A stretch of 64,000 nucleotides of DNA from Streptomyces griseus subsp. griseus (GTDB lineage: Bacteria > Actinomycetota > Actinomycetes > Streptomycetales > Streptomycetaceae). The notes under the pieces were generated by a model, which made no database searches, had not been told where the DNA came from, and saw only the letters and a list, made by a program, of their open reading frames with translations. How positions within the stretch are numbered: position 1 is the first letter of the stretch; every line of letters begins with the position of its first letter. Of this stretch, positions 17,252-26,357 are shown in pieces. The translations under genes and the position numbers were made by a program. The DNA is taken from NCBI RefSeq assembly GCF_000720255.1, contig NZ_JOJE01000006.1:186001-250000 (forward strand). Reading direction: 5' to 3'.

Positions 17252-18357
17252 CCGATCTTCTCTACTCCGAGGAGGAAGAGGCCCTCCGCGCCGCCGTCCG
17301 CGACCTGCTCACGGACCACTGCGACGCGCCGGGCGTGATCGCCCGCACCGAGTCGGACACCCCGCACGACCGGGAGGCGTGGAAGGCGCTGGCCGACGGC
17401 ATGGGCCTGGCGGGCCTCCTGGTGCCGGAGTCCCTCGGCGGCCAGGGCGCCTCGCACCGCGAAGTCGCCGTCGTCCTGGAGGAGCTGGGGCGCTCGGTCG
17501 CTCCCGTGCCCTACCTGACGAGCGCGGTCGTCGCCACCGAGGCCCTGCTGGCCTTCCCCCACTCTCGGCTCCGCTCGAGCGGGGGGACCCCCATCGCCGA
17601 CGACCTCCTCACCGAGCTGGCCTCCGGCCGGCGCGTCGGTGCCCTCGCCGTCGCCCTGAACGTCGCTCCGGGCGGCGCCCACCAGGCCGTACGCCATGAA
17701 GGCGGGGCCCTGCGCGGTGAGTTGACCGGCATCGCGGACGCCGCTGCCGCCGACGTACTGCTCGTACCGGCGGACGACGGCGGGCTGTACGCGGTCGAGG
17801 CCGACGCCGTGACCGTCACCCCACAGGTCTCCCTCGACCAGACCCGCCCGCTCGCCACCGTCACCCTCGACGGCGCCCCCGGCCGTCGGCTCGGCGACGC
17901 CGGGCCCGCGGTCCGCCGTGCCCTGCGCGCCGGGGCAGGGCTGCTCGCCTCCGAGCAACTCGGCCTCGCGGACTGGACGTTGACGGAGACCGTGCGCTAC
18001 CTCAAGGAGCGCAAGCAGTTCAACCGGCCCGTCGGCGGCTTCCAGGCCCTCAAGCACCGGCTCGCCCAGCTCTGGCTGGAGGTCGTCAACCTCCGCGCCG
18101 CCGCCCGCAACGCCGCCGACGCGCTCGCCACGGGTGAGGACGTGGAGGTGGCGGTCGCCGTCGCCCAGGCCTACGCGGCACGGGTCGCCGTCCACGCGGC
18201 CGAGGAGGCGCTGCAACTGCACGGCGGCATCGGCATGACCTGGGAGCACCCGGTCCACCTCTACCTGAAGCGCGCCAAGGCCGACTCGATCGCGTACGGC
18301 ACGGCGGGCGCCCATCGCGCCGCACTGGCCGAACTGGTCGACCTGCAAGCACCCTGA
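17248..18357 (+). CDS. Acyl-CoA dehydrogenase family protein, partner subunit
   Basis: Acyl-CoA dehydrogenase-like protein of 369 residues (start ATGA overlap with the preceding gene). The C-terminal helix LQLHGGIGMTWEHPVHLYLK followed by RAKADSIAYG lacks the FEGTSEI-type glutamate, as in non-catalytic partners of heteromeric acyl-CoA dehydrogenases. Residues around 103-115 (PHSRLRSSGGTPI) are encoded by an in-frame repeat insertion at 17556-17593, in a loop that is usually variable. It probably forms a complex with the product of the upstream gene; no other reading fits the coupled order. Confidence 0.9.
   Translation: MTDLLYSEEEEALRAAVRDLLTDHCDAPGVIARTESDTPHDREAWKALADGMGLAGLLVPESLGGQGASHREVAVVLEELGRSVAPVPYLTSAVVATEALLAFPHSRLRSSGGTPIADDLLTELASGRRVGALAVALNVAPGGAHQAVRHEGGALRGELTGIADAAAADVLLVPADDGGLYAVEADAVTVTPQVSLDQTRPLATVTLDGAPGRRLGDAGPAVRRALRAGAGLLASEQLGLADWTLTETVRYLKERKQFNRPVGGFQALKHRLAQLWLEVVNLRAAARNAADALATGEDVEVAVAVAQAYAARVAVHAAEEALQLHGGIGMTWEHPVHLYLKRAKADSIAYGTAGAHRAALAELVDLQAP
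17556..17593. repeat. Short palindromic repeat inserted in frame in a coding region
   Basis: CCCCCACTCTCGGCTCCGCT continues as CGAGCGGGGGGACCCCC. Its flanking C-run and G-run can pair around the CTCGGCTCCGCTCGAG core. I recall this type of sequence as a dispersed element in Streptomyces genomes. Here it lies inside an acyl-CoA dehydrogenase gene without breaking the frame. Confidence 0.6.
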
Positions 18358-18501
18358 CCGTCACCCGGAGACGTTCCTGGACGCGCACCGGTCGTGTGAC
18401 ACCACTCGATCGGCGGACAGGTCTGCCACCCGGGCAAACCCTCCGCTACGCCACACTTGCGGCCGAACGCCGCGAAGCGGACGTGGCGGAGGAGGTTGAC
18501 G

Positions 18502-18696
18502 ATGGCCGTTTCCATCTCTGTGGTGCTGCTGCTCGCTGTCCTGGCGGTGATCTTCCTGCGCAACGGTGGGCTGAAGATCTCCCACGCCCTGGTCTGTCTG
18601 CTGCTCGGCTTCTACCTCGCGAGCACCAGCGTCGCTCCCACCATCCACAGCGGCATCACCGCGACCGCCGACATCGTGAGCAGTCTGCGGCCGTGA
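18502..18696 (+). CDS. Small conserved membrane protein
   Basis: 64-residue protein with two hydrophobic segments: SISVVLLLAVLAVIFL (residues 4-19) and SHALVCLLLGFYLAST (about 26-41). A short tail ends IVSSLRP. The ATG at 18502 has GGAGGAGG at the right distance, which supports real expression. I recognise the sequence as a type common in Streptomyces but know of no function. It stands alone, 144 bp after the acyl-CoA dehydrogenase operon and nearly touching the convergent glycosidase gene (3 bp gap). Confidence 0.8.
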   Translation: MAVSISVVLLLAVLAVIFLRNGGLKISHALVCLLLGFYLASTSVAPTIHSGITATADIVSSLRP

Positions 18697-18699
18697 GGG

Positions 18700-19941
18700 T
18701 CACCCGGCGGCGAAGACCCCGATGCCGTTCGCGACCGGGCGCTCCGCGCCGCCGGAGGGATGGTTGCGCACCGAGACCGTACCGGCGCCCGAGGAGCGGG
18801 TGACCAACGTCGTGGAGCCCCCGCCGTCCAGGTTGAAGGCGTCGACCGCGCCCAGGTCGCGCAGGGCGTCCGCCACTTCGGCGACCGTCAGACCGCTGCG
18901 GTACTCGGGCGCCCCGTCCAGCGCGAACAGCAGCACGCCCCGGCCGCCCTCGGTGATGCCCACGGCGGTGCGCACGGCCGCGGCCGACGCGTCGAGACCG
19001 GGCAGCGGCCGGCCGCCCCGCAGGACCGGGAACCCGCCGATGGCGAAGCTGTACGACGCCGACGTCGCCACGAGCTGGTGCCGCACCCGCACCGACTCCC
19101 CGGCGAAGAACTTGCGCAGCCGCTGGGCGCCCGCCTCCCGGCCGACGAGCACGGTGGTCCCGGCGGCGATGGCGCCGCCGCCGGGGCTGTCGGCGGTGGA
19201 CACCACCCGGCCGTCCCTGACCGTCACTTCGAAGGTGTCGGTGCTGCACGGCGCGCCCCGGTCGCCGTCCGTGCCGCACGTGGCACGCACCCGGGAGGCG
19301 CTGCCCCACTCCGTGGTGAACGCGCCGACGGAACCCACGGGCAGCGCGTACTGGTTGAGCCCGCCGAGCGCGAACTCACCTTCCGGCGTGGTGACCGATC
19401 CGTCGAGGGTCAGCCGGTCCAGGCGGGCGCGGTGATCGGTGCCGACGCCCAGCACATCCCGGGTGGTGGCGCCCGACGGCAGCGCTGGTCCGAAGCGCTG
19501 GCCCTTCGGCACGGCCGCCTTCAGCACGTGGCCGTCCGCGATCGCCGGGCCCACGCTCGCGCCGGTCGCCTCGACGCCGGGGTGCTGGGTCTCGGAGATG
19601 TTGAAGAAGTCGCCGTTGACGCCGCCGAGCGCCTGCTGGGTGTCCGCCAGCCGCGAGACGGTGGCCCGGGCGGCCACCTTCCCCGGGTACAGCAGACCCA
19701 GACGCACCCTGGAGTCGGTCAGGTCGACGCTCAGCACATGGGCGCGCGTCGGACCCTTGCTCCCCTGGATGTCGAGCTGCCGGTAGACCACGCCGGGCGC
19801 GATCAGGGTGCCGCTCCGCGCGGCGCCGGCCGGTCCCGCGCCCACCAGGGCCGCACCGGCCAGCGTGCCGAGGGCCGTGAGCACGGTGAGGACCGCCCTG
19901 CCCGTTCTGCCCGCTCCGAGTCGTTCTTGACAACGCGTCAC
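18700..19941 (-). CDS. Secreted phosphodiester glycosidase family protein (NAGPA domain)
   Basis: About 413 residues. It starts with a Sec or Tat-like signal (VTRCQERLGAGRTGRAVLTV, a hydrophobic run, cleavage near AGPAGAA) and is therefore extracellular. The NAGPA/phosphodiester glycosidase domain is recognisable from GGVNGDFFNIS, from VLLFALDGAPEYRSGLTVAEVA and from DAFNLDGGGSTTLV. The family cleaves sugar-phosphodiester bonds, such as those of N-acetylglucosamine caps, so cell-wall glycopolymers are possible substrates (inference). The GTG at 19941 with GGGGGAG immediately upstream is preferred; the frame stays open to 20193 without family-like sequence. Confidence 0.85.
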   Translation of the reverse strand: MTRCQERLGAGRTGRAVLTVLTALGTLAGAALVGAGPAGAARSGTLIAPGVVYRQLDIQGSKGPTRAHVLSVDLTDSRVRLGLLYPGKVAARATVSRLADTQQALGGVNGDFFNISETQHPGVEATGASVGPAIADGHVLKAAVPKGQRFGPALPSGATTRDVLGVGTDHRARLDRLTLDGSVTTPEGEFALGGLNQYALPVGSVGAFTTEWGSASRVRATCGTDGDRGAPCSTDTFEVTVRDGRVVSTADSPGGGAIAAGTTVLVGREAGAQRLRKFFAGESVRVRHQLVATSASYSFAIGGFPVLRGGRPLPGLDASAAAVRTAVGITEGGRGVLLFALDGAPEYRSGLTVAEVADALRDLGAVDAFNLDGGGSTTLVTRSSGAGTVSVRNHPSGGAERPVANGIGVFAAG

Positions 19942-20070
19942 CGCTCCCCCTGAGGTCTCGTCACCTGCCGCAGGACTCGGAGGAAGTGCATCAGAGGACG
20001 AGTCTCGACGGGACGACAGCGCGGCGGACTGCACAAGAACGGGTGAAAACCGATCGAAATAGGCGTGGGC

Positions 20071-20098
20071 GCCGCTGAGCTGATCGGCCCTCAGCGGC
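20071..20098 (-). terminator. Hairpin downstream of the methyltransferase-NUDIX-GNAT gene
   Basis: GCCGCTGAG and CTCAGCGGC form a perfect 9-bp stem with a 10-nt loop, 11 bp past the stop codon at 20109 in the direction of transcription. Confidence 0.6.
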
Positions 20099-20108
20099 GG
20101 GCCTGCTT

Positions 20109-21803
20109 CTACCGGGAGGGCGCCGCGTAACAGCGGAGGGAGACCGCCCGTTCGGGGCCCCAGAGCTGTTCGACCACGTCCAGCAGCTCCCACCCCAGCC
20201 GCTCGTAGAGCGCCGTCGCCGCGGTGTCGGTCGCGACGACGTCCAGCACCGGATGCAGGCCCCGCGCGGACGCCTCACGCGCCGCCCGTTCCATCAGCGC
20301 CGCCCCGATGCCGCGCCCGCGCGCGGCGGGGGAGACGAACAGCCGGTTGACCACGGCGGCCGCCCCGGCGCCCGGCCGGCGGGCGCTCCACAGGCCGGGC
20401 GCCACGTCGCCCTCCTCGCTGTGCGACAGCACCACATGCCCGACGACCCGCCCGTCCAGCTCCGCCACCCACGCGGACAGCAGCGAGCGGGGCGTGAGCC
20501 AGTCGGCGGGCCGGGCGGGCCAGTCCATCGGATAACCGTCGTCCTCGTGGACCGCCGCGAGGACGGCGACGCAGTCGGCCATGTCGTCCGTCGTGCGGGG
20601 CCGCACCCGTGGTGTCGGGGCGGAGGGCGGCGCCTCCGCGTACGGCGTGAAGTGCGCGGGCGCGTGGTCGATCGGGAGGTCGGGACGCCAGGCGGTGAGG
20701 GCCTGGGCGCTGCACACGAACAGGGCGGGCGGGAGCTGCTCCAGGGGGTACCAGCGCCAGTCACCGACGCTCTCCCCGGGCTGGTCGGCCGGCTCGCCGC
20801 GCCAGTCGGTGACCTCGGCGGCCACGGTCACCCGGACGACGTCGTCGACGTGGTCGAGGAGCGTCCCCAGCAGGCGTACGTCGGACGGCTCGGCCCGCAG
20901 CCCGGTCTCCTCGCGCAGCTCACGCACGACCGTCTCCTGGAGCGTCTCACCGGGCTCCGCCTTCCCGCCGGGCAGTTCCCAGGTGCCCCGCCGGTGGCGG
21001 CCCAGGAGCAGGCCGCGGGGGCCGTACAGGATGGGTGCCACACCGAGGGTCGCGTGCGCCTGGGGAGGCAGGGAGGTGCGGGGCCGGGAGGCGACGCGGG
21101 CGGGGCGGCGGGCCCGGAAGACGCGGTAGGAGGCGTGGTTGCCGGGCTCCGGGGAGTCCACCGCGTGCACGTCGTCGAGCCGCAGCCCGTGTTCGGCGAG
21201 CAGCTCCTCCCACAGCTCCGGGGCGAGCACCCACATGTGCACGGCGGTGTCGCCGCCCCCGGCGAAGCGCAGGACCTCGGGCCGGGACAGCACCTCGGAG
21301 GACGGCCCGTCGCCGCGCGAGCTGGTGTGCAGCGCGGAGAAGCACAGCGTCCCGCCGGGCGTCAGCGCGGTGGCGAGGGCGGGCAGCAGACGGCGGGGAT
21401 CGATGAACGGGACGCCGTTGACGGAGTAGATCACGTCGTACGGCGCCGCCGTCCTCAGGTGCGCGACCGCGTCGGCCCGGACGAGGTGCAGCCCGGGCAG
21501 CGAGCCGTACCGTGCCCGGGCTCGTTCGAACTGGCTCGGCGAGGCGTCCACCGCGTCCACCCGGGCGCCGTGGGCGCGGACGAGGTGGGCGGCGTGCCGG
21601 GCCGTGCCGCAGCCCAGGTCGAGGACCCGGCGGCCCGACAGTTCGCCGAGGATGCCGGCGTCGGGCCCGGTGTCCGGGACGCCCCAGTCGATCCGTTCCG
21701 CCTCGGCCAGGACCGTGCCCCGCCTCAGATGGTGTGTCCCGTAGGCCTCCCAGGCACCGGAGTTGACGGACTCCGGGGCGTCCGGATGGAGGGGCTGCGG
21801 CAT
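20109..21803 (-). CDS. Three-domain fusion: SAM methyltransferase, NUDIX hydrolase, GNAT acetyltransferase
   Basis: Single 564-residue frame with three enzymatic modules. Residues about 20-230: class I methyltransferase with SAM motif [16 protein letters not shown] and acidic VDAVDASP. Residues about 250-375: NUDIX domain with box [20 protein letters not shown]. Residues about 400-560: GNAT acetyltransferase with the acetyl-CoA motif [20 protein letters not shown] and a late [11 protein letters not shown]. All three carry their core motifs and there is no internal frame break. The substrate is unknown; fusion suggests action on one metabolite or linked damaged nucleotides. The ATG at 21803 has a GGAGGT-type site just upstream. 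Confidence 0.92.
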   Translation of the reverse strand: MPQPLHPDAPESVNSGAWEAYGTHHLRRGTVLAEAERIDWGVPDTGPDAGILGELSGRRVLDLGCGTARHAAHLVRAHGARVDAVDASPSQFERARARYGSLPGLHLVRADAVAHLRTAAPYDVIYSVNGVPFIDPRRLLPALATALTPGGTLCFSALHTSSRGDGPSSEVLSRPEVLRFAGGGDTAVHMWVLAPELWEELLAEHGLRLDDVHAVDSPEPGNHASYRVFRARRPARVASRPRTSLPPQAHATLGVAPILYGPRGLLLGRHRRGTWELPGGKAEPGETLQETVVRELREETGLRAEPSDVRLLGTLLDHVDDVVRVTVAAEVTDWRGEPADQPGESVGDWRWYPLEQLPPALFVCSAQALTAWRPDLPIDHAPAHFTPYAEAPPSAPTPRVRPRTTDDMADCVAVLAAVHEDDGYPMDWPARPADWLTPRSLLSAWVAELDGRVVGHVVLSHSEEGDVAPGLWSARRPGAGAAAVVNRLFVSPAARGRGIGAALMERAAREASARGLHPVLDVVATDTAATALYERLGWELLDVVEQLWGPERAVSLRCYAAPSR

Positions 21804-21921
21804 GGTGATACCTCCGGGGCGGGGCCGTGTGTGTCAACGGCCCATGATCGCCCCTGGGCGGAGGGGATGCCGCGCTCTTCGGTTGTTCGCCCGCTCAGTC
21901 CGCTCAGTTTGCCGAGTCCGC

Positions 21922-23094
21922 TCAGCCGGCCAGTGTCGCCTGCCCGCCCAACTGCCCCGCGTCGGCGGCGGCCTGGTCCTGTCGGGGCTGGGTCCAGTCG
22001 GGGTCGGCCCACTGCCGGGGCTCCGGCATGCCGGGGTGGTAGGCGGGGTCGTTCTGCCGCCGGAGCCGTACGCTCGCGTGCACCCGCGCGCCCTCCGGCA
22101 CCGGACGGGAGCGGCGGCCCACCAGGATCCAGAACGGTCCGTTGTCGTGCACGGGGGCGTCGGCGAACGCATCGTCGAGCGCGCAGGCCTCGGCGTAGGC
22201 GCCGGGGCGGAACAGCAGGTCGTCGCAGATGCCGTCGGTGACCCACTTGAGGGTGATGGTGGAGAGCAGCGGCTCGTCGTCGGCGTGCGCGAAGGTGCCG
22301 CCGACGTCGGAGTGCACCCCGGCGAACCAGACCTCCTGCGCGGTGTCCTGGAGGACCGCCGGACGCGGTGTCACCTGGTACTCGCGGTAGGGGCGGCGCT
22401 TCTCGTCGAGGGAGACGGCGTGGCGGATGCGGGCGGCGTTGGGCAGCTCGTGGGTGTAGGGCCAGCGAAGGCCGCCCGGGCGCAGGACGCCCGCGAACTT
22501 CACAGTGTCCCAGACGCCGAGGTAGGCGACGGGAAGGGCGTAGTGCGAGACCTGTCTCGCTGTTCCGGCCGCCTCCGCGTTGTCCTTCACCACCCTCCAC
22601 AGCGGCTCGTCGTCCATGCGCCGGCAGAAGGCGTGCGAGAAGCGCGCCATCTCCTTCATGCCGGTGTCGACGTCCTGGTTGAAGGCGTACTTGGCGACGG
22701 CGTACGGAACCAGGTTCTCCGAACCGGGCCGCATCAGACCGGGCTTGTTCAGCATGCCCACCAGGGCGCGGGCGGTGTAGGCGCCGCGGCTGAAGCCGAA
22801 GACGTACACCTCGTCGCCCGGCTGCCAGTGGCCCATCAGGAAGGTGTAGGCCTCGGCGAGATTGGTCTTCATGCCGGTTCCGAACGCGAGTCCGGACATG
22901 CGGGAGAACCAGCGGCCGGCCGGACCGCGCGCGGTCGCCGCCGACATGGTGCCCACGCCGGGGTCGTAGTACAGGAGTTGCTGGGCGGGGTCGTCCGCGC
23001 GCAGCATCTCGTAGAGCCGGACCACATTGGTCGGGTGGCCGGCGCCGACCTGGTTGCCGGTACCGTCCAGGCAGATGACGATCTTGCGTGCCAT
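21922..23094 (-). CDS. DUF2235 alpha/beta hydrolase (Tle1-like lipase fold)
   Basis: About 390-residue protein of the DUF2235 family, whose best-known members are Tle1-type phospholipases. The opening MARKIVICLDGTGNQ, the nucleophile elbow VFGFSRGAYTAR (GxSxG, near residue 102), AYLGVWDTVKFAG, and WFAGVHSDVGGTF with the later catalytic residues are all typical. There is no signal peptide or membrane segment, so it acts in the cytosol unless exported by other means. The substrate is unknown. It lies 25 bp downstream of an uncharacterised gene on the same strand, probably an operon. Confidence 0.9.
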   Translation of the reverse strand: MARKIVICLDGTGNQVGAGHPTNVVRLYEMLRADDPAQQLLYYDPGVGTMSAATARGPAGRWFSRMSGLAFGTGMKTNLAEAYTFLMGHWQPGDEVYVFGFSRGAYTARALVGMLNKPGLMRPGSENLVPYAVAKYAFNQDVDTGMKEMARFSHAFCRRMDDEPLWRVVKDNAEAAGTARQVSHYALPVAYLGVWDTVKFAGVLRPGGLRWPYTHELPNAARIRHAVSLDEKRRPYREYQVTPRPAVLQDTAQEVWFAGVHSDVGGTFAHADDEPLLSTITLKWVTDGICDDLLFRPGAYAEACALDDAFADAPVHDNGPFWILVGRRSRPVPEGARVHASVRLRRQNDPAYHPGMPEPRQWADPDWTQPRQDQAAADAGQLGGQATLAG

Positions 23095-23119
23095 GGTCGC
23101 TCCTCGCGTCGGACAGGCC

Positions 23120-24028
23120 CTACGCCTGACGCCGTCTGCCGTGCCGGCGTCCGCCGTTGTGCCGCGTGCCCTCGGCGACGAGCGGGCCGGACGCGTCACG
23201 CTGTCCGTCGGCGATCTGCAGCTGGAACGCCTCCAGCGCGGCACGGCTGTCGGGCGGGAGCACGGCCATCTCCCGCAGTTCCGCCGCCTCGGCCAGCGTG
23301 GTCGCCGCCTTGCTGTTCTCCGGTACGTGGAGCAGGCGGACGCGTCCGTCGCCGGAGCCACGCCGGCCCACGGGGGCGACGGCGCCGTGGGTGCCGTCGG
23401 GCAGGGTCACCCACAACGTGAAGTCGGAGTAACGGAAGTAGTCGGCCCCTTTGACCGGCCAGGGGTAGTGGTGCTCGCCGGGGGTCTTGGGCAGGATCCC
23501 CTGGTGGTCGCCTCGGCTCAGCGGCACGCACGAGTTGAACAGGGAGTCCGTCCACGCCTCGACGCCGTCGGCGTCCGTGATCGGGGTGCGCAGCAGATCG
23601 CGGGCCTCCTCGTAGCCCAGCGCGTCCAGCGCGGGCAGGGTGAGCGGGAAGGCGTCCACGAGCTCGGCCGCGAGCCGGCGCAGCCGGTCGACCTTCTCGG
23701 GGTCCGCGCAGAACTGCATGCTCCACTCGATGCCGGCCTTCGCCCGGTACATGCGCCAGCCGTCGCGGCCCTTCACCCAGAGGCTGCCGCCGTGGTGCAT
23801 CTCCCAGTTCTCCGACCCGGTGGGCCGGGGACCGTAGGGCAGGTCGTCGTCGCTCATCTCGTCGAGGATCTTCTTCGTCGTCGTCTTCGCGGCCCGGAAG
23901 AACGGCGACTCCTTGCGCCTGGGATGCTCGACGAGCTGGATCTTCCACGGATGGTTTCCGGCGTGGGTGCCGGCGAGCCGGATGGTGTCGGGTATCCGGG
24001 ATCTGATGGCGGAAGCGATGCGGGCCAT
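23120..24028 (-). CDS. Uncharacterised conserved protein (DUF6424-like)
   Basis: 302-residue protein starting MARIASAIRSRIPDTIRLAG, with conserved-looking stretches LPYGPRPTGSENWEMHHGGS and LWVKGRDGWRMYRAKAGIE. I associate it with the streptomycete family DUF6424, with moderate certainty. It is soluble and rich in Trp, Tyr and charged residues, ends in a basic tail (RRHGRRRQA), and has no motif that shows a reaction. GGAGGT precedes the ATG at 24028. It is followed 25 bp later by the DUF2235 hydrolase gene, so the pair is probably functionally linked. Confidence 0.75.
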   Translation of the reverse strand: MARIASAIRSRIPDTIRLAGTHAGNHPWKIQLVEHPRRKESPFFRAAKTTTKKILDEMSDDDLPYGPRPTGSENWEMHHGGSLWVKGRDGWRMYRAKAGIEWSMQFCADPEKVDRLRRLAAELVDAFPLTLPALDALGYEEARDLLRTPITDADGVEAWTDSLFNSCVPLSRGDHQGILPKTPGEHHYPWPVKGADYFRYSDFTLWVTLPDGTHGAVAPVGRRGSGDGRVRLLHVPENSKAATTLAEAAELREMAVLPPDSRAALEAFQLQIADGQRDASGPLVAEGTRHNGGRRHGRRRQA

Positions 24029-24196
24029 GGCCGACCTCCTCGCACCGGCCGCGCGGCCTCGCGACGGGCCCACGGCGCCGGGTGCCTCTGGTCCCATCGT
24101 GCTCCTCGGAGAACGGGAAGGCGACCCCAGAAGCGGTTGACGGCGCAACAGGTGAAGACGAAACCACGTGGCCCTCGGGGCCGTCCCGCGGTGCGT

Positions 24197-26222
24197 TCAC
24201 GCACCGAGCCCCGCCGCGACGATCGGCGCCAGGCGGTCGGCGATGACGCGGTGGCCCCGGTCGTTGGGGTGCACGGAGTCCGTGAGGTCGCCGGCGCTCA
24301 GCCACCCGGTGGTGTCGACGAAGGAGACCCGCGAGTCCCCGGCCTCGACGACCGTCCGGACCGCGGCCTCGGTCTGCGGGACGTACCGGCCGCGGAAGGT
24401 CCTGAGCGCGAAGATCCACGCCTGCGGATGAGCCGCGCGGACCTTGCGCAGCAAACTGGTGTACGCCGCCTGGAACTGCGTGGCACTCACCCCGTGCCCG
24501 ACGTCGTTGGTGCCGAGGTTGATGACGACCGCGTCCGCCCGGTAGGCGAAGTCCCAGTCGGGGGTGGCCGCGTTCGGGTTGAGCTTGCCGTACTGCCGCT
24601 CCAGGCCCACGCATCCGTCCGCGGCGGCGACCAGACAGGCGCCGCCCTGGGCGATCTGCGTGTGCTCGGCGCCGAGCCGTTCCCCGATCAACCAGTCGTA
24701 GGCCGTTCGGGCGTTCTGCGAGGTCGTGGTGCCCACCGTGATCGAGTCGCCGACGAACTCGACCAGCCTGCCGGGCGCCTGCGGTGCGAACGTCGTCGCG
24801 CCGCTGTCGAGGACCAGCCCCTGGAAGACGGCGTCACCTCGGTAGGAACCGGCGACCACCTGGTAGTTGACTTGGAGGGTGTGGTTGCCGGCGGACAGCG
24901 GCGACGGGGTCAGGTTCACCGTCCCCTTGACGTCGTCGTGGAAGGTCACCGGCCCGTTGTCGATCCGGGCCCAGAAGTCGATCGTGCCCCGCTGCTTCAA
25001 CTTGACGGTCCGGCCGGTGAAGCCGACCCGGTAGTACGCGCCCGCCCAGTAGGGGGTGTACGCGGTCGGGGAGCTCCGGGTGTCCCAGCGACCGACGAAC
25101 TTGATGCTCGGGTCGCCGGGTTGACCGGGCGCGACTGTCCTGGTGGCGCCCGGCGTATCGAGGCGGGCGCCGACGACAGCGGCGAGGCGGTTCGCGAACT
25201 TGGTGTGGCCGACCTCGTTGGGGTGCCCGTTGCCGTCCTCGTAGTCGGTGCCGTCGGTGAGCCAGCCGGTGGTGTCGACGTGGTGCACCCTGCCGTCACC
25301 GGCGACGGCGCGGGCGTCGACGGCCGCCCTGGTCTCGGCGACGTACCGTTTCTTGAGGGTCTGCACCGCGAAGAGGTGCGCGTCCGGGTAGGCGGCGCGC
25401 AGGTCGGTGAGGAACCGGGTGTACGCCGACTGGAAGGCCGGGCCGGTCACGCCGTGGCCGATGTCGTTGGTACCGAGGTTGATGACGACCGCGTCCGCCC
25501 GGTAGCGGGAGAAGTCCCAGCCCTGGTTGCCCGTGCTCGCCGTCTTGAAGAACTGGCTGCTCAGACCCGTGCACCCGGACTGCGCGACGAGGCAGTAGCC
25601 GGAGCGGGCGATCTGGGTGTGGCGCGCGCCCAGTTGCTCACCGGTCTTCCAGGCGTACGAGTCGAGCGCCAGCCGGTCGGTCAGGGCGCCCGCGGTGATG
25701 GAGTCGCCGACGAACTCGACCAGCCGGGCGGGTGTCTGCGGATTGACCGTGCGCGCGCCGGGGTCCAGCACCAGGCCCTGGAAGACGGTGTCCCCGGAGC
25801 GGTAGGAGACGCGCAGGGTGTGGGTGCCCGCGGGGAGGGGCCGGGGGGTGAGGTTCACGGTGCCCCGCACGCCCGCGTGGAACACGTCGGGTCCGCCATC
25901 GATGCTCACGTACAGGTTGACCGCGCCCCTGGCCTTGATCCTCACGGTGGTTCCGGTGAAGGCGGTCTGGAAATAGGCACCGGTCCAGGAGGGTACTGCC
26001 GCGGTCCCTGCGCTGGTGTCCCACCGTCCGACGTACACGATGTCGGGATCCGACACCGAACCGTCCCCGGGCGCGGCCTGGGCGGCCCGGGCCTCTTGCG
26101 CGGGCAAGCCGCCCGTCCAGGACAGCAGGCAGGCGAGGAGAACGGCTGTCAGGAGGGCCGGGAGGGCGCGTCCGGGGCGGCGTGACCTAGTGGTGGGGGA
26201 GGTGTGGGGGGGTGGTCTGCAT
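24197..26222 (-). CDS. Secreted tandem SGNH/GDSL carbohydrate esterase (CE2-like), frame disturbed at the signal peptide
   Basis: Two homologous halves of about 320 residues each: a jelly-roll (YVGRWDTS through TVFQGLVLDPGA) followed by an SGNH hydrolase. Copy one has VEFVGDSITAG, VINLGTNDIGHG and GHPNEVGH; copy two has VEFVGDSITVG, VINLGTNDVGHG and DSVHPNDRGH. This layout resembles CE2 esterases, which deacetylate plant polysaccharides. The signal peptide (RSRRPGRALPALLTAVLLAC) is in frame with the body, but the ATG at 26222, which has AAAGGGA upstream, is one base out of frame. Six instead of seven bases in the run at 26206-26212 would give MQTTPHTSPTTRSRRPGRA and a 674-residue protein. Without that change the ATG yields an 11-residue peptide. 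Confidence 0.8.
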
Positions 26223-26244
26223 GGGGATCCCTTTCGGAGGGGGG

Positions 26245-26258
26245 TAGGAGCGCTCCCA
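26245..26258. promoter_or_regulatory. CebR-like operator upstream of the tandem esterase gene
   Basis: TAGGAGCGCTCCCA differs at one base from the CebR consensus TGGGAGCGCTCCCA, the operator of the cellobiose-responsive LacI-family repressor of streptomycetes. On the minus strand, TTGACG at 26301-26296 can serve as a -35 element, with a start near 26264, which puts the box just downstream of the transcription start, a normal repressor position. Confidence 0.75.
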
Positions 26259-26357
26259 TGTACAGACTTCCGAGAGAAGCAACGAAACGATCGGGCGTCA
26301 AGGGATCTCGCCGGACGCGGGGCCACTGCCGGGTGCCGACGGGCCCCGCGCGCCGTC

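Noticed and set aside
23027..26185. Open frame of over 1,000 codons on the plus strand
   Set aside because: It runs opposite three well-supported minus-strand genes (DUF2235, DUF6424-like, tandem esterase). High-GC third positions keep the opposite frame open, and the translation has no domain.
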